Below are positions 36,901 through 47,600 of a stretch of 64,000 bases of DNA, piece after piece; position 1 is the first letter of the stretch, and each line of letters opens with the position of its first letter. The stretch is from Acanthaster planci (taxonomy: Eukaryota > Echinodermata > Asteroidea > Valvatida > Acanthasteridae). A model generated the notes under the pieces. The model saw only the letters and a list, made by a program, of their open reading frames with translations. It was not told the origin of the DNA and made no database searches. Where the stretch lies: NCBI RefSeq assembly GCF_001949145.1, contig NW_019091531.1, positions 545,105-609,104 of the forward strand, read 5' to 3'. A program made the translations under genes and the position numbers.

Positions 36901-39317
36901 CTTCCTTTCCTGCTTCCATTTTTTTTAAAGGACATTAACAGTCTGCAATCTGACTGCCATTACAGTGTCTGCACTGTGTTTATAGCAGCCCTGTAACTGT
37001 GAGACAGGCTGATCTGACAAACACTAACTATTGCCCTGTGTTTCTTTAATGCACACGCAAATTCGCTGAAATAATTTTTATGAAATTGCTTGTGGGTACT
37101 CTGTGCAGTATGCCCGCGATCAAACTGAGGTGAGTTGAGACTTTCTTGCTTGGCAAGAGGACTCTTATCTTGTTCGTGCATGGTTCTAATTCACACACAG
37201 ATAACTGTATACCTCATTCCTAGCTTCAGCACGGAACCCCAATTGCACATTTTACCCAGTACACAAAATGCAATCTACCTGAAAACCAAAGCCTGGGCCC
37301 GGAGCAAATGACTGGCAGCCAATCTGCTTTGAGATGTTGATAGACTTGGACCACGTCAGTCCGTCATCCAAGCTCTTGACCAGCATGGTACTGGGGTTGT
37401 TACACTGGTCGTGGTGATTGCAGACGGTGTACATGATGAAGATGATGCCTTTCTCGTCGTCCACGATGATGGTTCCCAGGTTGATACCATCAATGATGAG
37501 ATAGCCATCGTCGACGATGAATTGCATCAGGTCCCATTTTTCACCTAGGAAACAGTAGATGAAGATAAATAGGAAACAGTGCATGAAGATAAATCCATGG
37601 CAGACTTAGTTCGGATAAGATTTGTGGAACTCCTACTTTAAGGAGTGTAAAATTCTCGCAAAATTCAACATTATCTGTTTTGGTACAACCTTAAATGTCC
37701 TCGTAAGTAGTTAATGTACTTTACTTCAGTGTCATATCCTTTCTTCAAACCCATCTGAGACAATAGTGCCCTCTTTTGCTCAGGGCTGGAGACGGTGGCT
37801 GGCTGGTCGTGATCTTAACATGTCATAGCTAGAGCGGTGTTGTTGAACTTCTTGTTAGATTATTAAAACTTTTAGATACATGTACATCTTAAAGGGTCAC
37901 AACATTCAGTAGGACTTTCATAAGCTGTTCCTCCTAAGGACAGAATGTTCAAGATAATATAATAGTTTTGTTCTTGTCTTTCTGCTGCATACTAACCATT
38001 TTTCACACCACAGAAACAGAGGACATTATACAAGTTTGTTACCAATTTTACAACTCCAATTTGTTCAAATGGGATATGATGGTTGAACACGTAAGGTGGA
38101 CCCTCCAAACAAAATCTGCATCACAGATTTGAAGAGTCACGTCAATAATTGTTATGTTTTTGTATCCAAATCACATAATAGAAAGACAAATGCATGCCCC
38201 AGGTTTCCAGTATTTTCTGCATGGGTAACAAGTTTGCATGGCCAGTTATGTGGCATACATGTATATGAAAGTAACTGTCCTGCCAGGACGGTGATGACCA
38301 ATGACCAACTAGTATGGGAGATACTGTATTTACTATTTACTACGTGCATTTTAGGTGCTTGTACATGAACATGTGCAATTGTCAAACAGTGGTTGCAGTG
38401 TGAGCTGCTGTAAATTAGACATCACAACGGATGCTGTGCAATGCGTGGGAACCTACCCAATGCATCCAAGGACCTTCGGATGGCAATAAACTTGGGCCCA
38501 GCATCTCCCGCCGAGTACTTCCTGGCTTCAGTGGCAGCTAGAAGGTGCCCTTCGGGGGTGTAACTGAGCAAGGGAATGCGGTAGATGTTCACCTCTGCCT
38601 CTCCGTGCCTCCACAAGGTCTTCTGAGCGGCTATGTGGGGACTCACCTGTTTGGTATGGACAGACTGGTCAATTGTCTTGCAATGCAGGAGCGTCAGCAG
38701 GTGTGCTGTGGGTAAGTGGACCTTGACAGTAGGGTAGGATAGCTAGTCAATCACACCATATGTTTTCTGCACAGACACAAGTCTGTTAATTGATGTAGGT
38801 TCTACTATAGCACCCCGGCTACACGGAATCACTACAGTTCATTTTCAGACTTACTCTATGAGGTCATTTTGACACCAAATTTGTAAGGATCAAATACACA
38901 ATTCAGTAGGCCATGCATACTTTTCCACTGCAGTGCTCAATGCATGCGGGCTGGCACACATATAGCCTTGAACTTAAAATGGTCACAACAAAACCATCTG
39001 TCTAATTCAGTGCAAAACTCACATTCAAAACTAACGCATGCTGAAATTTTAAAAAAAGTCAAGCAAGGCACAATAGTTGAAAAAGTGGGAGGGGGTGGCC
39101 AGTGGCCCCCACTCGAATAGCAAAGTGCGTACAGCAAAGTGTGTTACGAGTGTTGTCATATGCATGGTTGTCTACAAACAATTAAGCTCACCTGCCCTGC
39201 TCCCAGTCTAAATGCCTGTTGAATAACAAACCAAAGGATAAATACAAAATTTAAACACGATAGACGTACGCGAAAAGTGTACAAAAAGTTAAATTTTTCA
39301 AGAATATTCTGGGCCAT
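33964..39317 (-). CDS. NEU1-like sialidase, tandem copy B
   Basis: Second tandem sialidase. Exons: 39192-39317, 38457-38646, 37279-37544, 36422-36580, 34708-34927 and 33964-34169, with the same phases as copies A and C; about 388 residues. Exons 2-6 show YRIP, DGINLGTIIVDDEKG, Asp boxes SLDDGLTWS, SDDHGTTW, SYDGAESF and SYDNGTTWD, and TNPKST. The end is RVSLYDKR. Two oddities: the invariant-looking DECQ after the third Asp box is DENQ, so a cysteine is lost, and the 8-codon GIPYGQ-type loop is deleted, as in copy C. The first exon is inferred from an in-phase donor (GGGCAG|GTGAGC) and a hydrophobic stretch (LSCLNFVFILWFVIQQA) after MAQNILEK. In-frame ATGs lie further upstream, to 39413, so the true start is uncertain. 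Exons 2-6 are firm. Confidence 0.82.
35105..35392. repeat. Degenerate quasi-palindromic minisatellite
   Basis: About 15 diverged units of the type TTTTCACAAGTGGGAAAA follow each other without interruption. Each unit is near self-complementary (TTTTCAC against GTGGGAAAA), so the tract can form cruciforms or strand hairpins. It lies in the intron between exons 4 and 5 of sialidase B. The open reading frames across it on both strands are a by-product of the repeat. Confidence 0.85.
35726..36151. mobile_element. hAT-type MITE with intact 8-bp target duplication
   Basis: A 426-bp element has 13-bp perfect terminal inverted repeats (AGAGCTGCCAACC and GGTTGGCAGCTCT) and is bracketed by the same 8 bases, GCAGAACC, at 35718-35725 and 36152-36159. 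The length of the duplication fits the hAT superfamily. No transposase frame is present. It sits in an intron of sialidase B. Confidence 0.85.
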
Positions 39318-40054
39318 TTTAGTAAAACCACGGAGGAATAAGCACACACAAGTCAGCTCCAAGTAGTTCTGCACGTGCATCCCATAGTCGAAAGATAATA
39401 TGGACGCACACATGCGCTAGAGGGCGGTGTGGCGATGACTTCGGATAAAATTGAGCACTGAACTGGCGTTCACTCTTAATTATATCTTAAAGCTGTGATA
39501 GATGGCCACGAAAGGACTTTTAATAAATAAGCCTACTTCATGGATTTCATTGAGATCTTGTTTTGTGGACTTCATTTTCATCTGTTAGAAAACCATTGAA
39601 ATTGCTGTCAGACTTTGCTATCAAGAGGATTTGAAACACAGTCCTCTACTTGCACCACCAGTCAACCGACAAATAAACCAAAATTAATGATTGGTCTCGT
39701 TCTTATATCCGCTCACAACTCTCCGACATAAAAGGCCAGATTTCACATACTCCAACCAGGAGTTATTGCAAGTCACCAGAGATGATGTGTCACTGAATGG
39801 GAAAGTACCATCATCTTTTTACACTTTCACACAAAAAATTGCTCCCTTCCCCGATAATTTCGTACTGGATGCGCCTTTGTCGCTCCAGTAGGCCTACCAA
39901 AGTAAACATGTCACGCACACATGACCAGTAAAAGGCATCAATATATTATCGATACACTTTACGATGTTCCTGGCCTTGTCTAGGGATTCTCCTGACAACT
40001 TGTTTACCTCTCTAAAAGCCATATCACCCTGTGGGAACTTACTCCAATACGACT

Positions 40055-40081
40055 TTTCGGGCGTCTCCCGCCCCTCGTCAG
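40055..40081 (-). ncRNA. Hammerhead-ribozyme-like core near Penelope remnant
   Basis: On the minus strand CTGACGAG is followed by GGGCG, loop GGAGA, CGCCC, then GAAA. This is the conserved hammerhead order CUGANGA, stem II, GAAA, with a perfect 5-bp stem II. I could not identify a convincing stem III partner with a cleavage triplet, so it may be a decayed ribozyme or a look-alike. It lies downstream, in the same orientation, of a Penelope-like fragment; hammerheads are known from such elements. Confidence 0.35.
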
Positions 40082-40321
40082 GTGCGAATGCTTGATTGTT
40101 TCCTTGAAGAACAATCCGACGCGCCTTGTGTTTCGGGACCCCGGGGAACGCGTCGATTGCTTAAATCCCATGGAAACCAGGGTTGTCCAATTTTCATCCT
40201 TCAGCTCTCTATGGTTGTCCGAAGGTCAATTCCTCCTTTCTGTTTATTTCAGGTTTAAGTTCTTTAATTTAACCATAACCCTATATAATACTACAAATTA
40301 CTACTTGTGGTAAAATGTATT

Positions 40322-40470
40322 CAGCCCTGTCGCTTGTAAGAGGACATTACTTTAATATTGTGCTCTGAAGCCATAAAATACAATGTATAGAACAATACAC
40401 TATACAGTGCTGTGGCGCTATGAATGCATGACTTTATTATTCTCAGTACAAGTAACAATGGAAGTAACCT
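40322..40470 (-). repeat. Penelope-associated tail repeat, copy 1
   Basis: Read on the minus strand, this segment matches 49002-49138 on the plus strand with moderate divergence. Shared blocks are GCCACAGCACT, ATTGTATTTTATGGCTTCAG and GTCCTCTTACAAGCGACAG. It follows the GIY-YIG fragment in the same orientation, so it is probably the 3' part of the same element family. Confidence 0.6.
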
Positions 40471-40570
40471 AGCCAGAAGTAGTAATTTGTAGCACTAGGT
40501 CCGTCAGGCTAAGGCTATTGCTTAGTATTTTGCAATACTGAGTAGTGTAAGCCACACAATATGCTTGGCA

Positions 40571-40786
40571 GTTAGGGTTAATATACGCCGATTCCATTAC
40601 CTGCCTGAGCATCGCAAAACCGCGGCACTTGTTCAATATTTTAAGCTCAACTTCTCGAGACCACCCCTCATGTTTCTTTTGCATGTGCAATGCCGATGAC
40701 TTCCCCCTCACGTGTTCCTGAACCCTCTCACCAAGTGACCTAGCCGTTTCCCCAAGGTATTTCTCTTCACATCCTTTGCAAAAGCA
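40571..40786 (-). pseudogene. Penelope-like retroelement fragment, GIY-YIG domain
   Basis: The minus-strand translation reads CFCKGCEEKYLGETARSLGE, then RVQEHVRGKSSALHMQKKH and EVELKILNKC, MLRQVMESAYI. The CxxC next to YxGETxRxLxxRxxEH is the GIY-YIG endonuclease signature found at the C-terminus of Penelope-like elements. No reverse transcriptase is attached and the frame closes at 40469, so this is a 5'-truncated remnant between sialidase genes B and C. Confidence 0.7.
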
Positions 40787-41455
40787 TGTGGATCAAAAGA
40801 AAAAAAAAATTGTAACCTTCAGACGGTTTTAAACTGGGAAATAAGTGAAAAATGTTCTCTTGTACGTAATTAGCACATTTATTTACTCTTAAAGGATTTA
40901 GAGTACAACTGAATCATATTTCTCATTAGTTATAATGTCACAAAATATGAAAATACATTTGACATTAATTTTGAAGTCCATTCAAACAAAAACTTTGCAG
41001 TACGTCTGTATAAAAGTATGCAAAAAGTGAATGTTAACAGAAATCCACTTCAAAGTAAACAGACATTACACTTCCTTTAATGCATACTGCACTTACAACT
41101 TGCTTCCCAGTTGTCCACGGTAACCTCAACCCCTCCATAAATTAAGAAATATACAGTTTTAGTAATAAGGAACCCGCATGATTTTATCCCATAAATCAAC
41201 AATTTTGGGGCTTTCAAAAATTATATGCAAAGAGATTACCTGTATGACAGGCATATAAGAATGGACATCTTTCATGGTATATCCCTTGATGTTTTCCTGG
41301 GAATTTGTAAAATAAAAAAGAACTAGCTAATACAAGGCAGTACCAAGGCAGTACCATACAGAGACTCAGCTCTCAACCAATATAGGAATGGCTAAACCTC
41401 CTTTGATACGTATTTGTGTGAATTAGTATCATCCATTGCAAAACAAACTGCCAGC

Positions 41456-41652
41456 AGTGTCATCGGAGTCCTGCTCGGTAAGGAAAAACATCTTTGGGTA
41501 TTAAGTGTTCACAAAACATATTGCAACCGCTGGTTTGCAATTTGAAACACTGCCACAGCAACTGAAATGTGGTAAAAAATCAACACAGACAGCAATTGAT
41601 CCTCATTTCCTGGGTCCCCTTCAGATGTGCCTTGCACAAACAGGGCATGAAG
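41456..41652. repeat. 200-bp segment beyond copy C, matching copy A intron
   Basis: Near-identical to 25088-25286 inside an intron of copy A, in the same orientation. It ends 13 bases from the stop codon of copy C. Because the adjacent last exon of C is also A-like at its 3' end, this flank may have arrived in the same rearrangement. Confidence 0.75.
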
Positions 41653-41664
41653 GACGAAGTCCAA

Positions 41665-44600
41665 CTATACTTCATCATATAAGGTCACACGTACAAACTC
41701 GATGGAATCGGTGGTTGATGTGATGCCCTTCTCAAAAAGAATGAAGACATACTGTGAAGGTCCCGGATGAGCCGTCATGGTGCTGTAACCGCTGGCTTTA
41801 TCCCAGATCTGAAGCTCGCCGTCCCACGTTGTTCCATTGTCGTAACTCCATCGCAGCGTCAGGTCAACTCCTGCATGGGAGCAAGTGTAGAATAATTAGA
41901 ATGGAATCTCATTTCCCACCAATTCACAACTACAAATTTTCAGACAGCTATGGACAATACCCCTAGGTTTTTGGCTGCCTCACTTGGAAACTCCTGCTTT
42001 GTTTCACTATGATTCATAAACTTTCAGACCACTCCATGCATGTGACCGGCTTTAGCAAAACCCAACACTTGGGTGAAAATTCAAAATTTGATAGAAGGAA
42101 ATAAATGGGAAATACGCAAGTTGTGACATCCAATATTTTTGCAGGGGCACTGTGCAGCAGCAGAATTACACAGAATATCATGCGATAAGCTTTGCGGCTG
42201 GGATGTATGGATGTAGGTAACAAAGAATGAGTGGGAAACAGGGGCCAGTTCTCAGATAATCATCTCGGTGGCATTTTGACTGCATCAGTGCTTATGCATA
42301 AATCTCTCCACTCAGGGGGAGTTTAAGGCCTGCACATTTGTTCCATTTGTTGCAAAAGTGCAGGCAGGAATATGATGAATAAAGATCTCACAATGAGAGT
42401 CATAGGAGTGAGATTGGAGGAAAGCAAAATATCCACAAAATCATCGCCGGATGTCTTGAGGGGCTCATGGCAGCATAGGATCTATGTACGAGATGCATTT
42501 GTGATGTGGCCCCCTGTTAACATACCGTTACCTATTCCATGTGTACTATGTCAACTGTTACATGTAAAAACACCCTAATGATAAACTAGGATTTTCCAGA
42601 TTCTGAAAAAGATTGTTTGGAAAATCCTGGAAAATCAGGAAAAACCTGACGAAAAAACACCTGAAATCAGGAAACATCCTGACAGATCTCACCCCTGGAG
42701 TTAGGTTGGTGTAGCGGCTCTTTCCTTGCCTTCCACCACTGTGGCCCGGGTTCAAATCCCACCTAGGTCAGCATGTGGATTGGGTTTTCAGTCCCTAGGT
42801 CAGCCTGTGGATTGGGTTTTCAGTCCCTGCCCGGTTCCACAGGTTTTCCCTGGAACAATACATTTATCCCTGGTTTTCCTCCCACCTCTAAAACTAACTA
42901 TTTCTTCATTGCCTTCTCAACTGTTACTCCATCCTGTGATTGGTGCTAAATGTACTACTGGATGAACAGAAACAAACAGTAATAAACAAACAATTTTTTT
43001 CCCAAGAATTAAGAATCTGTACTCACTTTCTGTGGTACTTTTGGGGTTTGTGAAAAAAAGAACATCTCGGTGATAAAGCAAGCCTGCAGCACACGCTGGC
43101 TCGATCAAAGTAGAATCTTCATAGATATCTTTCAAAGGAAACGACTCCACACCATCGTAACTGCGTGCCACAATACGACAGTGACACTTGTATCTATGAC
43201 CATTGCGGATGTTGAGCATGACGGAGCCATCGGGCAGTTCAGCTGCCTGTATGCACAAATTCATAACGACTACTGTCTTTGATTATTAAAATTTCACCTA
43301 CCAACATAATGGATTCAAACCTGGCACCCTCAGAACACTGTATAAATGTACCACTATGACTCAATTTTCAACCTTGTCGTGTTTAAGTATTCCAGTTCAT
43401 CGTTCTTTGCTGCTGTGGATCTACAAAACCCATACAGAGTGAATACCACCCGAGGGACGATTTTTCTGATCTTGTTGGCAGTGTCGAAGTCAAGTCCATC
43501 ACAAGTCCAGTCACAAGTCCCTTCCCAAGGCCAGTCATAAGTGACAGGGTGAACAATGACAATAGAATGCTTTTGTCACAGCTCATTTGAATATCTTGTG
43601 AACTGGCTTAAGACTGAATTATGACTTGTGATGGACTTACAGGGACTTGCAGGGACTTGTGATGGACTCAAATACAACACTGCTTGTTGAAAAACTAGCA
43701 GTTGCATTCCACTTCAAATCTACATGTACATGTATCATTCTTTGGTAAGCATCATTCATTTCTGCAAAGTGCTGCAATCCCAGAATCTCTCAACTTGCAC
43801 TTGACATTGCTTATCAATGACAAATGTCAGTAACCAATGCTATTCTTGAATATCTTTCCAGATACACTGATGACTATCAAGATTTAACATGCAGTTGGTA
43901 ATATTTCATTTGTACATGTAATTGTAACACGGTGTAATTCCCTTAGAGCAGTAACAAAATGAAGTTTCCATCCATCCTGTCCATCAGCGTGCAATATCCT
44001 TCTTTCGTTCTCTAATCTAGAAATGGAAGGGAATACATGTACCTGACATTCGTCGGGCACAAAGTCGCTGCTTTTGGTGATATGCCCTCCCCATCGCCAT
44101 GTTATGCCGTGATCATCGCTCAGTAGGCACTGCACGCCACCTCCAAACCCGCTGCCGTGTCCACAGGAGACCAGACGCCCCTTATTTGGTGCTCTTTTTT
44201 TCTTGAAAAGAAAAATGATATCAAGTGCTGCAGTCTACACCATCAAAATTGACTAACTTCAGAATTGGTTACATGTAGTTTCAATCAAATCTGTGGTCTT
44301 TCTCCCTTCAAACAATACCACCAATGAGACAGTTCGGTATTTCAAAAACACAAGATCATCCAAGAAACGATCACCTGAAGTACGTGTTAGTCGGCGTGTG
44401 GCTGAACTGATAGGGCTGACCTCGCGCATGTGTACTGACGTTCTTGAATGACCGACAGCATACTTTATTTTAAGCAAGCTCTGTCTTAATACCTAGCTCA
44501 CTCATTCTATGAGCTATGTGCCCAAGTACTCCTCAATGGTGACAAAAAAGAGAGGCCGGGTGGACACTTGACTACAAGTGCAGCTGTATGTGCACGTGGC

Positions 44601-47600
44601 ACCTATAAAAGCACAACACAGATAGAATGACATATGCAAATTTTGCAAGGTACAAGCAAACCAGCATGTGGTGTATTGGCCCAGTGCATGTACATGTACG
44701 TTAAGCGGCCACTTTGGTTTGTACGGATACCACCGCCACCTACCTCAGTGTTTTCATATATATATGCGTAATTATGTACTTCAACAATGCACATGGTCTA
44801 ACCAATGTAAAAGTGTAGATTGATGTTGGTGCGAATAAAACAAGTAATGTTTATTGTTTTAGAATCCACATTTTTCTCAAAGAGTACGTGGATGCCGAAG
44901 GGAAAAAACAATATGTAACAGTTATTGTTTACAATAAATAATGAATGCCGGATTGCATCAATCAAAACGTCAAACCTCTAAAAGCAGCAGTTCCGTTTAA
45001 ACATTTGGGAAAATCTGTAAGCGGATTTGGAGCTTTTTTTCCATTAAAACAAACGTCCCACCCTTACCAGTCGGGTGTCTTTGTAAGCTAGTCAGGGGCA
45101 GGCTCAGCAATGCAATACCTGTACATATATCACCAATGACAAAAGGTATGTAGGATATGGGTAATTCCAGAAATTAGGGGTCCAAAAGTGAGACATTTTT
45201 GTGTCCCTGTCACATCTAATCATTGTTATTTGGCATGTAAATATCACCGGAATTGATTTCAAACTATTGCGTTTTGTTTGGCAGGTACATGTAATTTGCA
45301 TTAATTCATTACTCTTAGAAATTAGAAAATATGTTCTGAACGTATGAGATCTTATATGTCAGATATGACAGGGACACGAAAAAAATGTGACCCCTAATTT
45401 CTGGAATAACTCCTATGCCAGTACCAGCATATACACGTATGTGCACTGTTCAAAATGCCGGGTACTTCCCTGACAGTGATAATGATGAGGATAAGGTTGC
45501 AAACCAAATCAAAGAGCATTCAACCAATGTACATGTAAGTAGTGCTGACTGTGCTGACAGGCCTATTGAAATAACTCCTATCAAGATGCACCTGTGCTCC
45601 CATGTTGCATGTACATTTACCAATCTTACGTTGTGTTGCCTTCACTGGCAATCTCAACATGAATAGTGAAATATCCTCAACATATGTGCAAACATACATT
45701 TCTCTTGTTTTTCTCATCCAGTCTTGTATGTGAGGCTGCAAGAAAAGCGAAAAGGCTGCGGCGCTCACTGATATTAGTGCAGTGGATCACCTTGTGTTTG
45801 AATTAGGTAGGGGAAACGCTGATGCAAAGCAATCAACACAGAGCCCTCTGTCATTCATTCATACAGCCCCTAAGCGCCACTGCATTCATTTTATGTCTCA
45901 CTCATAGAGAGATCCAATTTGCAATTCCAGACAAGGAAGTCAGCCAACCTGGATGCCGAAGCCGGGCCCAGGGGCGAACGATGCCGTGCCGACTTGCTGC
46001 GAGAGGTTCAGCGGTTTTGACCAGGTCACGCCGTCATCCAAGCTCTTGACCAGCTTGGTGTCGGCGATGTCACACCGGTCATGGTGGTAGCAGTACGTGT
46101 ACATGATGAAGATGATCCCTTTCTCGTCATCTACCATGACGTTGCCGAGGTTGAGGCCGTCAAAGATGAGGTAGCCGTCGTCTACAATATACTGCATCGG
46201 CTCCCACGTGTCGCCTGGAGAGCAGTATAAATCAATGAAATAATGTCAAGTGTAACCGATTCCTTCGCATGAGAACAGAACCCAACCTTGTTTGACAGTG
46301 CAAGTTCATTAATCAAATTCCTGAAAGAGCAATTTTAAAATTCAAGACCTTCACTCGTAGGGAGACGACAGACAGTTCTTTCTTCCTCAAACAGTGATTC
46401 CATCCGTTCTTTCCAGAACCAAACTCACCCACAAACGAGATTTACATGGTAATACTGGAAACACATGTGGGTCATTCCATGAGGTTTGGGCACAATTGGT
46501 GACATTGTCCTTGTTACATGGGTAACTCTTACCACCTGTCAGGACCTGTAGAGTAGGTCATTTACTCTGTCAAAATGTTCAGCCTTGCAAGATGTATTAC
46601 AATGTCAGTTTGGAATCCACATGCAGGGAAATAACTTTTTATTTTTACTGAACCCACGTAACAACGGACACTGTCACAAATTTTGCCCAACTTCGTGGAA
46701 TGACCCATGTCTCACTGGCTTGTCCAACATGTCCACCATGTGAACCTTTGAATCACTGCACTAAATACTGCACAAACGTAGCATTTTTGTCATACTCTTT
46801 CAGAAACTTCTGACTGAAATTTGCAATGAATATTCACAACAACCTCTCCTATTAAGTCACGGTTCTATTTCTTTCCCAACCAGCACCTGGTTTGCTGTGG
46901 CTGACCATCGGTTCGCGAGCAAACGAATAAACCAGAGATGTTACATGATGGATACACCCATCAAAAAATTGGATAATAAACACTACTGCCAGACAGTGAG
47001 TAGAAATTGCATTGATATTGACAGAAGTTGGTGATGCCAACAAGTCAAATCTGTTTCAGTCAATTTGCAAGGTATTTTTTTAATTTCAAGGATGGATTTG
47101 CACCAGGGAGATGTACACTATACATTTATTTTGGATTTTTGCCCTGCCTGACGTGTATTTTAAACTCTGCAAGCTCAGTGTATGCCCTAGAAACTTGTGA
47201 AAAAACACAAGCTTACTAGGGTGGGACTCGAACCTACGACCTCCTGTTTACGTGTACCTTGAAATAGTTTTCACGGTACCCGCTGACGTACACAAGCCTT
47301 CGGGAGCATACACTGCGCATACAGTGTTAAAATACATGTTCGGCAGGGCAAAAATTCAAAATTTATTTCTTCAAAGTCAAATCTCAGCTCAAGTAAAGGA
47401 AATGTGAGATCTAAATCTGAATCAAGTCTAAGTCAGCGACTCAAATCAACAACAACGGTGCTTAAGCATTCCCTTACCTCAGTCAAACAAGGAAACCAAA
47501 TTTCAAGTATGGAGCAAGCACAACAAGGAACACACATGTACAGGTATACATAGAGCCCCCAATCTCACCCAACTCATCAACTGATCGGCGGATGGCCATG

